DNA from: Campylobacterales bacterium
GTDB lineage: Bacteria > Campylobacterota > Campylobacteria > Campylobacterales > Sulfurospirillaceae
Length of the DNA stretch: 62,114 bases
Direction of reading: 5' to 3'
NCBI GenBank assembly: GCA_024280575.1
Contig: JAJRPV010000068.1
Coordinates: 1 to 62,114 of the forward strand
Part shown: piece after piece, positions 6,654 to 16,044 of the stretch
Layout: each line of letters begins with the position of its first letter
Position numbering within the stretch: the stretch's first letter is position 1
Translations under genes and position numbers: made by a program
The notes under the pieces: model-generated
Databases searched by the model: none
Told to the model about the DNA's origin: nothing
What the model saw: the letters and a program-made list of their open reading frames with translations, nothing else

Positions 6654-6724
6654 GTTTTAAATCCATTTGTAACAGTCAAATAGTGTCGCAAATAGTATGA
6701 CAACAGTGAAAATATTAGAAAAAG

Positions 6725-7708
6725 ATGGTAAAAGGAAAAAAAGATTTGATATATATACTACTTTTTATGATATCATTTACACTAACATATTTTATAAAAA
6801 ATTATGCGATAAAAAAATCCTTTGTGGCTGAGGTAAATGAACGAAGTAGCCATACGGTACCAACACCGCATGGCGGTGGAATTGCCATAGTGATTACCTG
6901 GTTTTTGGGTTTGGTGTACCTTTATTTAAATAATCAAATAGATAGCCCATTGTTTTATGCATTGCTTAGTGGATTTGTTATCTCTATCGTAGGTTTTTTT
7001 GATGATATGTTTGAGCTACAAGCTTCTACCAGGATGGGAATATATGCTGCAGTATCTATTATTGGGCTATATTTTATTGGTGGGTTGAACAGTCTAGATG
7101 TAGGCATATATAATATTACCAATCCAGTCGCGACTAACCTCTTTGCGCTTCTTATGGTGTTGTGGTATATTAATCTTACGAATTTTATAGACGGAATCAA
7201 CGGTTATGTAGGCAGTGAAGTTATTTTCTTGTCACTTGCCGGATTTATACTGTTTGGCGGCAGTCATTTTATCGTATTGGCTGTTGCAGTTTTGGGTTTT
7301 TTGTGCTGGAACTTTGGAAATGCAAAGATATTTATGGGAGATGTCGGAAGTACGCTTTTGGGGTATAATGTTGCAATATTTACTATCTACTATGCAAATC
7401 AAAAACCATCAAATTTGTGGATATGGATAGTGTTTTTCGGAGTCTTTTGGTTTGATGCCACTTTGACTCTGGTGCGAAGAAAACTAGGTGGTGAAAAATT
7501 AAGTGTAGCTCATAAAAAGCATGCATACCAAAGACTGTCACAAAGTGGCTGGAGTCACAAAAAAGTTACGATTTTTGCGATGATGGTAAATGTAGTTTTG
7601 TTTTTATTGGTTTATTTTATTTCCAGTGTTTTTATAGTATTTTTAATTTCTCTTATAGTATTATATTTGATTACAAAATTTGTAGATTCAAAGAAAAAAT
7701 TTATCTAA
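6725..7708 (+). CDS. WecA/WbpL-type glycosyl-1-phosphate transferase
   Basis: A 327-residue polytopic enzyme of the MraY/WecA superfamily, which transfers a sugar-1-phosphate from a UDP-sugar to undecaprenyl phosphate at the inner membrane to start a surface glycan. Conserved blocks are PTPHGGGIAI near the start, FFDDMFEL (metal-binding DD), NFIDGINGY, FMGDVGST and the cytoplasmic HKKHAYQRL loop. About ten hydrophobic segments fit the family. It is the usual neighbour of an epimerase like the one at 113, from which it is separated by the island. No strong ribosome binding site precedes the ATG, perhaps because the upstream DNA was replaced. Confidence 0.88.
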   Translation: MVKGKKDLIYILLFMISFTLTYFIKNYAIKKSFVAEVNERSSHTVPTPHGGGIAIVITWFLGLVYLYLNNQIDSPLFYALLSGFVISIVGFFDDMFELQASTRMGIYAAVSIIGLYFIGGLNSLDVGIYNITNPVATNLFALLMVLWYINLTNFIDGINGYVGSEVIFLSLAGFILFGGSHFIVLAVAVLGFLCWNFGNAKIFMGDVGSTLLGYNVAIFTIYYANQKPSNLWIWIVFFGVFWFDATLTLVRRKLGGEKLSVAHKKHAYQRLSQSGWSHKKVTIFAMMVNVVLFLLVYFISSVFIVFLISLIVLYLITKFVDSKKKFI

Positions 7709-7726
7709 TAACAAGATGGAGAAAAT

Positions 7727-8506
7727 ATGATTTGTGTGTTCGATATAGAGACTGTTCCGGATGCGGATTTGATTCGAAAAACCCTACATGTAGAAGGTGG
7801 TGATATCGAGGTTTCAAATATTGCTATGGGCGAACAGGAGGCTAAAAACGGTAGCTCTTTTTTGCCACTTCCTTACCATAAGATAGTTTGTATCAGTGCG
7901 GTGATTGCCGATGAGTTTGGTTTTTTTAATAAAGTCAGCTCAATTGACGGCGAAAATGAATCTGAGATGATAAAAAACTTTTTAGCCTTTTTAGACAAAT
8001 ACAATCCAAAACTTATCAGTTTCAACGGACGAAGTTTCGACATGCCTCTTTTGATGATAAGAGCCATGAAATACGGTCATACATGTAGCGCTTATTTTGA
8101 AGTTGAAAACAGAGAACTAGGCAAGAGTAAATGGGATAATTATCGTTATAGATTTTCAGATAAGTTTCATGTGGATTTAATGGATCATATATCAGAATTT
8201 GGCGCTAGCAGAGGTATTAAACTTGATGTTATTTGCTCATTGATTGGAGCACCGGGAAAATATGATGTGCATGGTGATCAGGTGTTTGAACTTTTTTATG
8301 ATGACGAGATAAAGAAGATAAAAGAGTATTGTGAAAGTGATGTTTTAAATACCTATTGGCTGTTTTTAAGATATGAAGTTTTAAAAGGACATATGATTAG
8401 AGAGGATTTTAAGAGAGCACTAGATATAATGAGCACAAAATTAGACGATAAAAAATCTTATGCAAATACATTTAAAAAGGCAATTGAAAATGAAATCAAT
8501 CTTTAG
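7727..8506 (+). CDS. Predicted 3'-5' exonuclease (PolB-exonuclease-like)
   Basis: A 259-residue protein of the DnaQ-like fold, in the family annotated as the exonuclease domain of a PolB-like enzyme. Exo I is VFDIETVPD (residues about 4-12), exo II lies in SFNGRSFDMPLL, and the exo III region is YCESDVLNTYWLFLRYE. Substrate and physiological role are unknown. The ATG follows AAGATGGAG-like sequence 18 bases after the glycosyltransferase. Its end overlaps the phosphomannomutase start by 17 bp. Confidence 0.8.
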   Translation: MICVFDIETVPDADLIRKTLHVEGGDIEVSNIAMGEQEAKNGSSFLPLPYHKIVCISAVIADEFGFFNKVSSIDGENESEMIKNFLAFLDKYNPKLISFNGRSFDMPLLMIRAMKYGHTCSAYFEVENRELGKSKWDNYRYRFSDKFHVDLMDHISEFGASRGIKLDVICSLIGAPGKYDVHGDQVFELFYDDEIKKIKEYCESDVLNTYWLFLRYEVLKGHMIREDFKRALDIMSTKLDDKKSYANTFKKAIENEINL

Positions 8507-9863
8507 AGAGTACGACATACGCGGTATTTATGAAAAAGAACTAAATGAGCAAACAACAAAACTCATAGGCTATTTTCTAGGTCTTCAAGTAAAAAAACTA
8601 GGTGGTATCGTCTCTATCGGCTATGATGCTAGAAGTCATTCCCCCGTGCTTTGTGATTATCTTATCAGCGGATTTAACAAAGCCGGATGTACGGTTTTAA
8701 ATATGGGTTTAGTGGCAACTCCGGTAAATTATTTTTCAAATTTTGAAGAGTGGGACGGTATGCGCACAAATGCAAGTGTTATGATAACAGGCTCGCACAA
8801 TCCAAGCGAATATAACGGTTTTAAAATTACTATGGATAAAAAGCCGTTTTTTGGTAAAGATATCTATGCACTGGGTGATGAAATTTTAAATAACATAGAT
8901 TTAAAGATAGAAGATGACACTACATGTAAGCAAATAGATGTAAAAAGCAGATATATAGATTTTATGGTAAAAGAATTTAACCACTTGAAAGGTTTTAGCG
9001 ATAAATTTGTCATAGACTGTGGCAATGGTGTGGCGGGAACTGTCATATTGGATATTTTTGACAGATTGGGATTTGATTATGAAGCTCTTTTTGCCAAGCC
9101 TGATGGAACATTTCCTAACCATCATCCTGATCCGACTGTGGAAGAAAATTTGATAGATATAAAAAGAGAATTAAAAGGTGATTATAAGTACGGATTTGCT
9201 TATGACGGAGATGCTGACAGATTGGCTTTTTTGACTAAGAAATACAATGTCAAAGGCGATATCATGGCTATTTTGTATTCTGAAGGTATGAAAAATCCTG
9301 TAGTCATAGGCGAAGTCAAATGTTCACAAATCATGTACGATATCATCAACTCTTACGGAACGGCTGTTATGTATAAAACAGGGCACAGCAACCTAAAAGT
9401 AAAAATTGCCGAATTAAATGCCGATTTTGCAGCAGAAGTGAGCGGACATCTCTTTTTTAATGACAGATATTTTGGTTATGATGACGCCTTGTACGCGACT
9501 CTTAGAATGATAGAGTTAATCAAAAACGGACTGGATGTGGATAAAAGGATAGATGCTCTTCCTGTGGTGTATTCGACTGAAGAGATAAAAGTTAAAACAA
9601 ATGAGAATGAAAAATTTCCACTCGTAGAAAAAGTAAAAGAGTTGTTAAAAAATCCACCAAGCGACTTCCCTCATATCAAAGAGATTATAGATGTAGATGG
9701 AGTTAGAATTATATTTGATGATGGTTGGGGATTGGTGCGAGCTAGCAATACTACGCCCGTTCTAGTGACAAGATTTGAATCCACTGATGAAAACAAAGCA
9801 AAAGAGTATGAGCAAAAGATAAATACTCTTATCCAAAATGCAAAAGAAAGTCTTTCTAAGTGA
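8490..9863 (+). CDS. Phosphomannomutase/phosphoglucomutase
   Basis: A 457-residue alpha-D-phosphohexomutase of the AlgC/ManB type, interconverting sugar-6- and sugar-1-phosphates for glycan precursors. The catalytic phosphoserine loop is ITGSHNPSEYNG (Ser102), the metal-binding loop YDGDADR, the sugar-binding loop AEVSGHLFF, and the phosphate-binding loop RASNTTP near the C-terminus. I start at ATG 8490 (MKSIFREYDIRG), with AAAAAGG upstream; an ATG at 8460 is too early for the family. It overlaps hisH by four bases. Confidence 0.9.
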   Translation: MKSIFREYDIRGIYEKELNEQTTKLIGYFLGLQVKKLGGIVSIGYDARSHSPVLCDYLISGFNKAGCTVLNMGLVATPVNYFSNFEEWDGMRTNASVMITGSHNPSEYNGFKITMDKKPFFGKDIYALGDEILNNIDLKIEDDTTCKQIDVKSRYIDFMVKEFNHLKGFSDKFVIDCGNGVAGTVILDIFDRLGFDYEALFAKPDGTFPNHHPDPTVEENLIDIKRELKGDYKYGFAYDGDADRLAFLTKKYNVKGDIMAILYSEGMKNPVVIGEVKCSQIMYDIINSYGTAVMYKTGHSNLKVKIAELNADFAAEVSGHLFFNDRYFGYDDALYATLRMIELIKNGLDVDKRIDALPVVYSTEEIKVKTNENEKFPLVEKVKELLKNPPSDFPHIKEIIDVDGVRIIFDDGWGLVRASNTTPVLVTRFESTDENKAKEYEQKINTLIQNAKESLSK

Positions 9864-10471
9864 TAGGTATAGTTGATTACAATATGGGGAATCTCAGAAG
9901 TGTTTATAATGCTTTTGAGAAAATTGGAAAAAAAGTTGATATAGTAAAAGATGCCAAAAGATTAAGAGAGTACGATAAGATAATCTTGCCGGGAGATGGA
10001 GCTTTTGGGGATGCGATGAAGAGCTTGGAAGCAACAGGTATGAAAGAAGCAGTTTTGGATTTTAGCGCTTCAGACAAACCGCTTCTTGGTATTTGTTTGG
10101 GCATGCAACTTCTTTTTGATAAGAGTTATGAATTTGGAGAAACAAAAGGACTTGGCTTGATTCCCGGAGAGGTTGTGGAGTTTGATAAACGAAAATTTAA
10201 AACCAGATTAAAAGTTCCGCATATGGGCTGGAATGAGATTTTTATACAAAAGCAATCGCCTCTTTTAAAAGGTGTAAGTGACGAAACATATCTATATTTT
10301 GTGCATAGTTTTCACGCTACATGTAGCGATTGTTACATAGTAGGAAAAACAACTTACGGATATGAATTTCCAAGTGTTGTGCAAAAAGATAATATATTTG
10401 GTTTTCAACCTCACCCAGAAAAATCCCACGATAACGGACTGAAGATACTAAAAAATTTTATAGAGTTATAA
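9860..10471 (+). CDS. hisH: Imidazole glycerol phosphate synthase, glutaminase subunit HisH
   Basis: Supplies ammonia from glutamine to HisF for the cyclisation step of histidine synthesis. The 203-residue class I glutaminase has its nucleophile in LGICLGMQL (Cys79) and His185 and Glu187 in QPHPEKSH. The start is GTG, overlapping the previous stop. A structured 96-bp spacer separates it from hisA; hisF is not in this window. Confidence 0.95.
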   Translation: MIGIVDYNMGNLRSVYNAFEKIGKKVDIVKDAKRLREYDKIILPGDGAFGDAMKSLEATGMKEAVLDFSASDKPLLGICLGMQLLFDKSYEFGETKGLGLIPGEVVEFDKRKFKTRLKVPHMGWNEIFIQKQSPLLKGVSDETYLYFVHSFHATCSDCYIVGKTTYGYEFPSVVQKDNIFGFQPHPEKSHDNGLKILKNFIEL

Positions 10472-10472
10472 C

Positions 10473-10558
10473 TATTTTTATATTTTCAAGCTCTTACTTA
10501 GAGGGCAAATCCTCCCTTTGGTCTGAGCCTCACGCAAAAGCTTGAAAATATAAAAATA
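10473..10558. repeat. Palindromic element with perfect 20-bp arms between hisH and hisA
   Basis: Arms 10473-10492 (TATTTTTATATTTTCAAGCT) and 10539-10558 are exact reverse complements and enclose 46 bp. The interior can fold a short GAGG/CCTC hairpin around 10501-10514. The element fills nearly the whole gap between two co-directional his genes. There is no T-run after the right arm that would make it a clear terminator. It may be a MITE-like insertion or an RNA processing site. Confidence 0.75.
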
Positions 10559-10576
10559 AATAAAAAGGTGTACAAA

Positions 10577-11290
10577 TTGGATATTTTACCCGCGATTGAT
10601 TTAAAAGACGGACAGGCTGTCAGACTGACAAAAGGTTTGATGCAAAGTGCTAAAATTTACTCAAGTGAGCCATGGATTGAGGCTAAAAGTTTTGAAGATA
10701 TGGGATCATCTTGGCTTCATTTGGTAGATTTAAATGGTGCTTTTGCCGGAGAGCCAAAAAACCTCGAACAAATTAAAAAAATAAGAAAAAATTGCAATCT
10801 TAAGCTTGAGTTAGGTGGAGGCATAAGAGATGAAGACACCATAAAAAGATATATAGATTTGGGGATAGACAGAGTAATCTTGGGTTCAATTGCTCTGAAA
10901 AACCCAGATTTTGTGAAAAAAATGTGTCAAAAGTACAGAATAATAGTTGGAATTGATGCGATAGACGGATTTGTAGCGGTCGAAGGTTGGGCTGAAAAAT
11001 CTCAAATGAGGGCAACTGATTTGGCTAAACAATTTGCAAATGCAGGAGTTGAAGCTATAATATGCACTGATGTCGGAAAAGACGGTATGCTTAGTGGCGT
11101 AAATGTAGATTTTACATTGGAGATTGCTAGAGCTTCATCATTAGATACCATAGCAAGTGGTGGTGTAAAAGGTATAGATGATATCAGTAAATTACTAGCG
11201 ACAAATGAAGTTTCGGGAGTCATAGTCGGTAAAGCTTTTTATGAAGGAAAAATTGATTTAAAAAAAGCCTTTCAACTAACTTCAAAGTAA
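10577..11290 (+). CDS. hisA: Phosphoribosylformimino-AICAR isomerase HisA
   Basis: Catalyses the Amadori isomerisation in histidine synthesis. A 237-residue (beta/alpha)8 barrel with the catalytic Asp in LPAIDLKDG and the second in [10 protein letters not shown]; phosphate loops LELGGGIR and IASGGVKG are present. I prefer the TTG at 10577, which follows AAAAAGG by eight bases and gives [12 protein letters not shown]; the GTG at 10568 would overlap that site. Confidence 0.93.
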   Translation: MDILPAIDLKDGQAVRLTKGLMQSAKIYSSEPWIEAKSFEDMGSSWLHLVDLNGAFAGEPKNLEQIKKIRKNCNLKLELGGGIRDEDTIKRYIDLGIDRVILGSIALKNPDFVKKMCQKYRIIVGIDAIDGFVAVEGWAEKSQMRATDLAKQFANAGVEAIICTDVGKDGMLSGVNVDFTLEIARASSLDTIASGGVKGIDDISKLLATNEVSGVIVGKAFYEGKIDLKKAFQLTSK

Positions 11291-11331
11291 AATAAGCTAA
11301 AATATATGCTAAAAATAATAAAGGATAATTT

Positions 11332-11697
11332 TTGAAATTGCTAGTAGTAGATGATAGCTCAACAATGCGAAGAATTATAAAAAATACATTGGCAAGATTG
11401 GGCTATAAAGATGTTCTCGAAGCAGAACATGGTCTTGCGGCTTGGCAGGTTATGAAAGAAAACAGTGATATAGAAATGCTTATTACTGATTGGAATATGC
11501 CTGAGATGAATGGACTAGAGCTTGTCAAAAAAGTTAGAGCAGAAGACAAATATGAAGATTTGCCAATCATAATGGTAACCACTGAAGGTGGCAAAACTGA
11601 AGTGATAACTGCTTTAAAAGCCGGCGTAAACAACTATATAGTGAAACCTTTTACTCCCCAAGTTTTAAAAGAAAAACTAGAGGATGTTTTAGGTTAG
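11332..11697 (+). CDS. cheY: Chemotaxis response regulator CheY
   Basis: A single-domain receiver of 121 residues. The acidic pair is at residues 7-8 (LVVDDS), the phosphoacceptor Asp in ITDWNMPEMNG (about 53), the Thr in IIMVTTEGG and the Lys in NYIVKPFTP. It matches CheY rather than a generic receiver, and its place before prmA and ftsH is the one cheY occupies in Helicobacter. Phospho-CheY binds the flagellar switch. TTG start preceded by AAAGGA. Confidence 0.9.
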   Translation: MKLLVVDDSSTMRRIIKNTLARLGYKDVLEAEHGLAAWQVMKENSDIEMLITDWNMPEMNGLELVKKVRAEDKYEDLPIIMVTTEGGKTEVITALKAGVNNYIVKPFTPQVLKEKLEDVLG

Positions 11698-11700
11698 CAT

Positions 11701-12527
11701 ATGCACAAAACTTATAATGAGCTTTGTATTACGCCAAATTATGCCCATAATCTTTTCGTAGATTTTGTATTTGATTTAGGATTCGATGCTCTTGAAGAAA
11801 AAGAAAACAGTATCATAGTCAGAAGTGAAGATGATTTGGCTTTACTCACTTTTGCTCTCAAGGAATACTCAAAAAAACTCTCCTTGTTTTTGAAAAAAGC
11901 CGTACATGTAGAGACTAAATTGCAAATCAAAAAAAATGAAGATTGGATAAAAAAATATCAAGATTCCATCCAGCCGGTTTGTGTGGGAGATTTTTATATA
12001 AGACCTGATTGGGAAAAAGAGGAAAAGAGCAAGAAAAATATCATCATAAATCCGGCTCTTGCATTTGGTTCAGGTCATCACGAAAGCACTTACGGGTGTA
12101 TTTTACAGCTACAAAACTATATAAAAAGGATGATACTCTTTTAGATGTCGGATGTGGCAGTGGTATTTTGGGTATTGTAGCAGCCAAGCTTGGAGCGGTT
12201 GTTGATATTTGTGATACGGATGAGTTGGCAGTGAAAAGTGCAAAAGATAATTTTGAGTTAAATGGTGTGAAGTATCATAATTCTTGTATAGGTTCTGTTT
12301 CAAAACGAGATAAAGAATATGGCGTAGTCGTGGCTAATATCATAGCAGATATTTTAGTTAGGTTAAGCAATGATTTAAAAATAAGCGTTAAAAAAGATGG
12401 ATATTTAATTTTATCCGGTATATTAGAAAAATATGTTGATAAAGTAGAAAAAAAGTTTTCTACAATGAAATTAATAAAAAAATATAAAAAAAACGAATGG
12501 TTTACATTGGTTTTTAAAAGGCAATAA
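11701..12527 (+). pseudogene. prmA: Ribosomal protein L11 methyltransferase PrmA, one-base frameshift
   Basis: PrmA trimethylates ribosomal protein L11. The N-terminal half reads through NPALAFGSGHHESTYGC and then leaves the family frame. The rest (LLDVGCGSGILGIVAAKLG, the SAM motif, and VVANIIADILVRL) continues in another frame. The break lies near 12118-12126 (ATATAAAAAGG). Adding one A to the run of five restores QNYIKKDDTLLDVGCG and a 275-residue protein of normal length; the total of 827 bp is one short of a multiple of three. It is either a sequencing error or a recent mutation. The heptamer is not a classical slippery site. Confidence 0.85.
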
Positions 12528-14495
12528 ATGGCATTGAATAATAATAATAAAAATGATTCGAATAAAAAAGGAAACAATAACTTTTTTAATCAAAATCCTT
12601 TAATAGTTTTTGCGATATTTTCAATCGTAATAATCGTAGTATTTAAAAATTTTATAACACCTGATGACGGTATGATGAGTAATTCTATGAATCCATCTGC
12701 AAATTCGGTGACTAAAAATATAAACTATTTTCAATTTAAAAATTTGGTAAAAGAAGGAAAGCTTTCTTATGTGGCGATTGGTCAGACTACCATAAGAGCC
12801 TATATTCAAAAAGGCGGAACAAAAGATATTTATATCATAAAAAAAGTAGCTGGAGACAATAATCTTATAGCACAACTTGAAGCCAAAAAGATTCCTTATG
12901 GTGGCTACAATGAAACAAATATCTTTTCAGAAATACTTTTTTCATGGGTGCTTCCTATCTTTATATTTTTTGGTATTTGGATGCTTTTGGCAAACAGAAT
13001 GCAAAAAAATATGGGCGGTGGAATCCTCGGAATGGGAAGCAGTAAGAAACTTGTAAACTCTGAAAAACCAAATGTAAAATTTGATGATGTTGCAGGTGTT
13101 CAAGAGGCAAAAGAAGAGGTTAAGGAGATAGTTGACTTCTTGAAGCACCCTGACAGATATATAAGCCTTGGTGCAAAAATACCAAAAGGCGTATTGCTTG
13201 TAGGTCCTCCGGGCACTGGTAAAACTCTTCTTGCAAAAGCAGTTGCGGGTGAAGCAGATGTGCCATTCTTTTCAGTTTCAGGATCTTCTTTTATAGAGAT
13301 GTTCGTTGGAGTTGGAGCAAGCCGGGTCAGAGATTTGTTTGAAAATGCCAAAAAAGAGGCACCGGCTATCGTATTTATAGATGAGATAGATGCTATTGGA
13401 AAAAGCCGTGCGGCAAATGGTCAAATGGGTGGAAACGATGAGAGAGAGCAGACGCTTAATCAACTACTAGCAGAGATGGATGGATTTAGTTCGGATAAAT
13501 CCCCCGTAATCGTTCTTGCCGCAACAAACAGACCGGAAGTATTGGACGCTGCACTTTTGAGACCAGGAAGATTTGACAGACAGGTACTTGTTGATAAGCC
13601 GGACTTCCAAGGCAGAATTGATATTTTAAAGGTTCATATAACAGACATAAAACTTGCAAAAGATATAGATTTAAAAGAAGTGGCAAGACTTACGGCTGGA
13701 CTTGCAGGAGCAGATTTGGCAAACATTATAAATGAGGCAGCACTGCTCGCCGGTAGAAAAAGTAAAGAGTATGTTGAACAAAAAGATATGGTTGAGGCAG
13801 TTGAACGGGCTATTGCCGGATTAGAGAAAAAAAGTAGAAGAATTAATCCAAAAGAGAAAAAAATCGTGGCATATCATGAAAGCGGACATGCGCTTATAGC
13901 TGAGACTACAAAAGGAGCTAAAAGTGTATCGAAAGTCTCTATTATACCAAGGGGATTAGCAGCACTCGGCTATACCTTAAATACTCCCGAAGAAAATGAA
14001 TTTTTAATGCAAAGACATGAGTTGATTGCAGAGATAGATGTGTTATTAGGTGGTCGAGGTGCTGAAGAGGTATTTTTAGGAGAAATCTCGACTGGAGCTG
14101 GAAATGATTTGGAAAGAGCCACAGATATTGTCAAGTCAATGGTTGGCATATATGGCATGAGTGATGTGGCAGGATTGATGGTCTTAGAAAAACAGAGAAA
14201 CACTTTTTTAACAGGTGGTAGCTCAAAAGAATATAGCGAAAAAATGGCGGAAAATCTGGATAGCTATGTTATATCTTTACTAAATGAAAGATATGCGATA
14301 GTAAAAGAACGCTTGGAAACATATAGAGAATGTATTGAGCGGGTAGTTGCTGAATTGAGAGAATTTGAAACTCTTGATGGAAGCAAGCTTCGAGAAATCA
14401 TATCCACTTTTGAAAAAGAAAAAGATATGCCTAGCCTAATGCATTATGAAGGAAGCGAAATAGAAAGTGAAATAAAAGATGAAAAAGAGGATTAA
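12528..14495 (+). CDS. ftsH: ATP-dependent zinc metalloprotease FtsH
   Basis: A membrane-anchored AAA+ protease that degrades misfolded and short-lived proteins. 655 residues: two N-terminal membrane segments (about 20-38 and 138-157) flank a periplasmic part. Walker A is GPPGTGKT, Walker [12 protein letters not shown], the SRH is [17 protein letters not shown], and the zinc site is HESGH. It follows prmA by one base and precedes the psd-like gene, the order known from Campylobacterota. Confidence 0.97.
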   Translation: MALNNNNKNDSNKKGNNNFFNQNPLIVFAIFSIVIIVVFKNFITPDDGMMSNSMNPSANSVTKNINYFQFKNLVKEGKLSYVAIGQTTIRAYIQKGGTKDIYIIKKVAGDNNLIAQLEAKKIPYGGYNETNIFSEILFSWVLPIFIFFGIWMLLANRMQKNMGGGILGMGSSKKLVNSEKPNVKFDDVAGVQEAKEEVKEIVDFLKHPDRYISLGAKIPKGVLLVGPPGTGKTLLAKAVAGEADVPFFSVSGSSFIEMFVGVGASRVRDLFENAKKEAPAIVFIDEIDAIGKSRAANGQMGGNDEREQTLNQLLAEMDGFSSDKSPVIVLAATNRPEVLDAALLRPGRFDRQVLVDKPDFQGRIDILKVHITDIKLAKDIDLKEVARLTAGLAGADLANIINEAALLAGRKSKEYVEQKDMVEAVERAIAGLEKKSRRINPKEKKIVAYHESGHALIAETTKGAKSVSKVSIIPRGLAALGYTLNTPEENEFLMQRHELIAEIDVLLGGRGAEEVFLGEISTGAGNDLERATDIVKSMVGIYGMSDVAGLMVLEKQRNTFLTGGSSKEYSEKMAENLDSYVISLLNERYAIVKERLETYRECIERVVAELREFETLDGSKLREIISTFEKEKDMPSLMHYEGSEIESEIKDEKED

Positions 14496-14498
14496 CTG

Positions 14499-15161
14499 AT
14501 GATTCGGTCACATACTACTACCCAACTTATTGCAAAAGAGGGCTGGAAATATGTGGCATTGTTTTTGCTTTTATTTCTTGTATCTTGGTATTTTGAATTT
14601 TTACCATGGGTATTTTTATTTCTATTTTTTGGTGTTGTGTTTGTTTTTAGAAATCCGGAAAGAATTCCGTCTGAAGATGACAAGATGGCATTATTAGCGC
14701 CGGCTGATGGTAATATTTTAGATATTTCTAAAATAATTCTTCAAGATGGTAGGGAATTTTTAAAACTAGAAATTAGAAAATCTTTGTTTAATGCTTCATT
14801 GCTTAGATCACCAATATCTTCTACTATATCAAACACAAAAAGAATACATGGTTTTTTTCTTAATATTAAAGATGAATTGTCAAAAAAACTAGGTCAAAGA
14901 GCAATTATCACATTAAAATCCAATTCAAAATCTGTTCTGATGATTGTTAGAGCAGGATTTTTTAGTAGAAGTATAGAACTTTTTAAAAGTATAGGGCCTT
15001 TGAAGTTTGCACAAAGATTTGGTCTTTTACTTGATGGGAATGTAGAATTGCTTTTGCCAATTGATGTTAGAATTAAAGTAAGTATAGGTGATGAAGTTAG
15101 AGCAGGAGAGAGTGTTCTTGGTTACTTTTCATATGATAGTATAAAAGATGAAAAACAATAA
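14499..15161 (+). CDS. Phosphatidylserine decarboxylase-like protein lacking the cleavage Ser
   Basis: A 220-residue protein with two N-terminal membrane segments (residues about 17-50). The middle shows the family pattern FRNPERIP and LLAPADGNIL. Functional decarboxylases self-cleave at a Gly-Ser to make the pyruvoyl cofactor, and short-type enzymes end with RFGSR. Here the position reads AQRFGLLLDGNVELLLP, with no Gly-Ser and an extra loop. The product may be catalytically inactive, or the family may work differently in this phylum. It sits in an operon with pssA, whose start overlaps its end by 14 bp, which supports a phospholipid-related role. Confidence 0.75.
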   Translation: MIRSHTTTQLIAKEGWKYVALFLLLFLVSWYFEFLPWVFLFLFFGVVFVFRNPERIPSEDDKMALLAPADGNILDISKIILQDGREFLKLEIRKSLFNASLLRSPISSTISNTKRIHGFFLNIKDELSKKLGQRAIITLKSNSKSVLMIVRAGFFSRSIELFKSIGPLKFAQRFGLLLDGNVELLLPIDVRIKVSIGDEVRAGESVLGYFSYDSIKDEKQ

Positions 15162-15873
15162 TAAATCGCAACTTATATACATAATACCAAATCTTTTTAC
15201 AGCAGCTAGTGCTTTTACTGGAGTGATTAGTATTTTATCTTCCGTAAAAGGGGATTTTGAAAAAGCAGCAATCTTTATATTGATTTCTTTAGTTTTTGAC
15301 GGACTTGACGGCAGGGTAGCGAGACTTACGAAAACTACAAGTAAGTTTGGAGCTGAATTTGATTCTTTGGCTGATATTGTTGCTTTTGGTGTGGCACCTG
15401 CTATGCTTTTTTATTATAGTGTCGGTATTCATTACGGCAAGGTCGGCTCATTACTTACTGCTATGTTCGTAGTATTTGGGGCGATTAGGCTGGCTAGATT
15501 TAATATAATGGTAGGAGTTAGTGAACCATCAGTTTTTATCGGAGTTCCAATACCAACCGCTGCTGTGGTGCTGGCTATGTGGATTATGATGCATGAAAAA
15601 TATCTTTTTTTTAGAGATTTTGATTTTTTGATTATATTAGGAATCGCAGTTTTATCTTTTTTAATGGTGAGCAATATAAGATATCCGAGTTTTAAAAAGA
15701 TTGATTTGGAAAAACAAAATATTTTAAAAGTTCTTATTTATCTGATAATGGTATTTTCGATAACATATATATATCCTGTTGAAAGTATCACAATAATTAT
15801 AACAATTTATCTGTTTTATGGACTAATTAGAGCAATTTATAATTTTTCGATTGCAAAATACAGAAAAAGCTAG
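15148..15873 (+). CDS. pssA: CDP-diacylglycerol-serine O-phosphatidyltransferase
   Basis: Makes phosphatidylserine from CDP-diacylglycerol and serine, the precursor of phosphatidylethanolamine. 241 residues, polytopic. The CDP-alcohol phosphatidyltransferase signature runs from DGLDGRVARL to FGAEFDSLADIVAFG, with the four Asp residues in place. Several hydrophobic segments follow. Confidence 0.93.
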   Translation: MKNNNKSQLIYIIPNLFTAASAFTGVISILSSVKGDFEKAAIFILISLVFDGLDGRVARLTKTTSKFGAEFDSLADIVAFGVAPAMLFYYSVGIHYGKVGSLLTAMFVVFGAIRLARFNIMVGVSEPSVFIGVPIPTAAVVLAMWIMMHEKYLFFRDFDFLIILGIAVLSFLMVSNIRYPSFKKIDLEKQNILKVLIYLIMVFSITYIYPVESITIIITIYLFYGLIRAIYNFSIAKYRKS

Positions 15874-15982
15874 TATAATATTGCAAATACAAGAAGGAGA
15901 AGTCATGAATAGCGTCGATATCGGCATAGCAAAATCAATCAAATTTTTACCCAAAATAGAAACCAAAAACTCTCTCCTGTAA
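15874..15982 (+). promoter_or_regulatory. leuA promoter and leader with a 25-residue ORF
   Basis: TATAAT at 15874-15879 overlaps the pssA stop codon. A short ORF (15905-15982) follows, with AAGGAG five bases before its ATG; it encodes MNSVDIGIAKSIKFLPKIET and then KNSLL. It ends 62 bp before leuA. A well-initiated short peptide ending in Leu-Leu before a leucine-synthesis gene recalls leader-peptide attenuation. However, there are only three leucines and no evident terminator hairpin between it and leuA. Confidence 0.5.
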
Positions 15983-16044
15983 AACTTACTCTCTCTCTAA
16001 TAAACAATTAACTTTTTAAACACAAAATATATAAGGAAATCTAC

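Noticed and set aside
6661-6724. Imperfect 12-bp repeat (AAATAGTGTCGC / AAATAGTATGAC) as the right end of the island
   Set aside because: Only two imperfect units, and no matching sequence near 983 that would make a target-site duplication.
10473-10558. hisH-hisA palindrome as a simple intrinsic terminator
   Set aside because: The stem is AT-rich with a 46-nt loop, no T-run follows, and the operon continues.
12100-12140. Programmed -1 frameshift in prmA
   Set aside because: ATA AAA AGG offers only partial re-pairing, the family does not use recoding, and three other genes show the same one-base loss.
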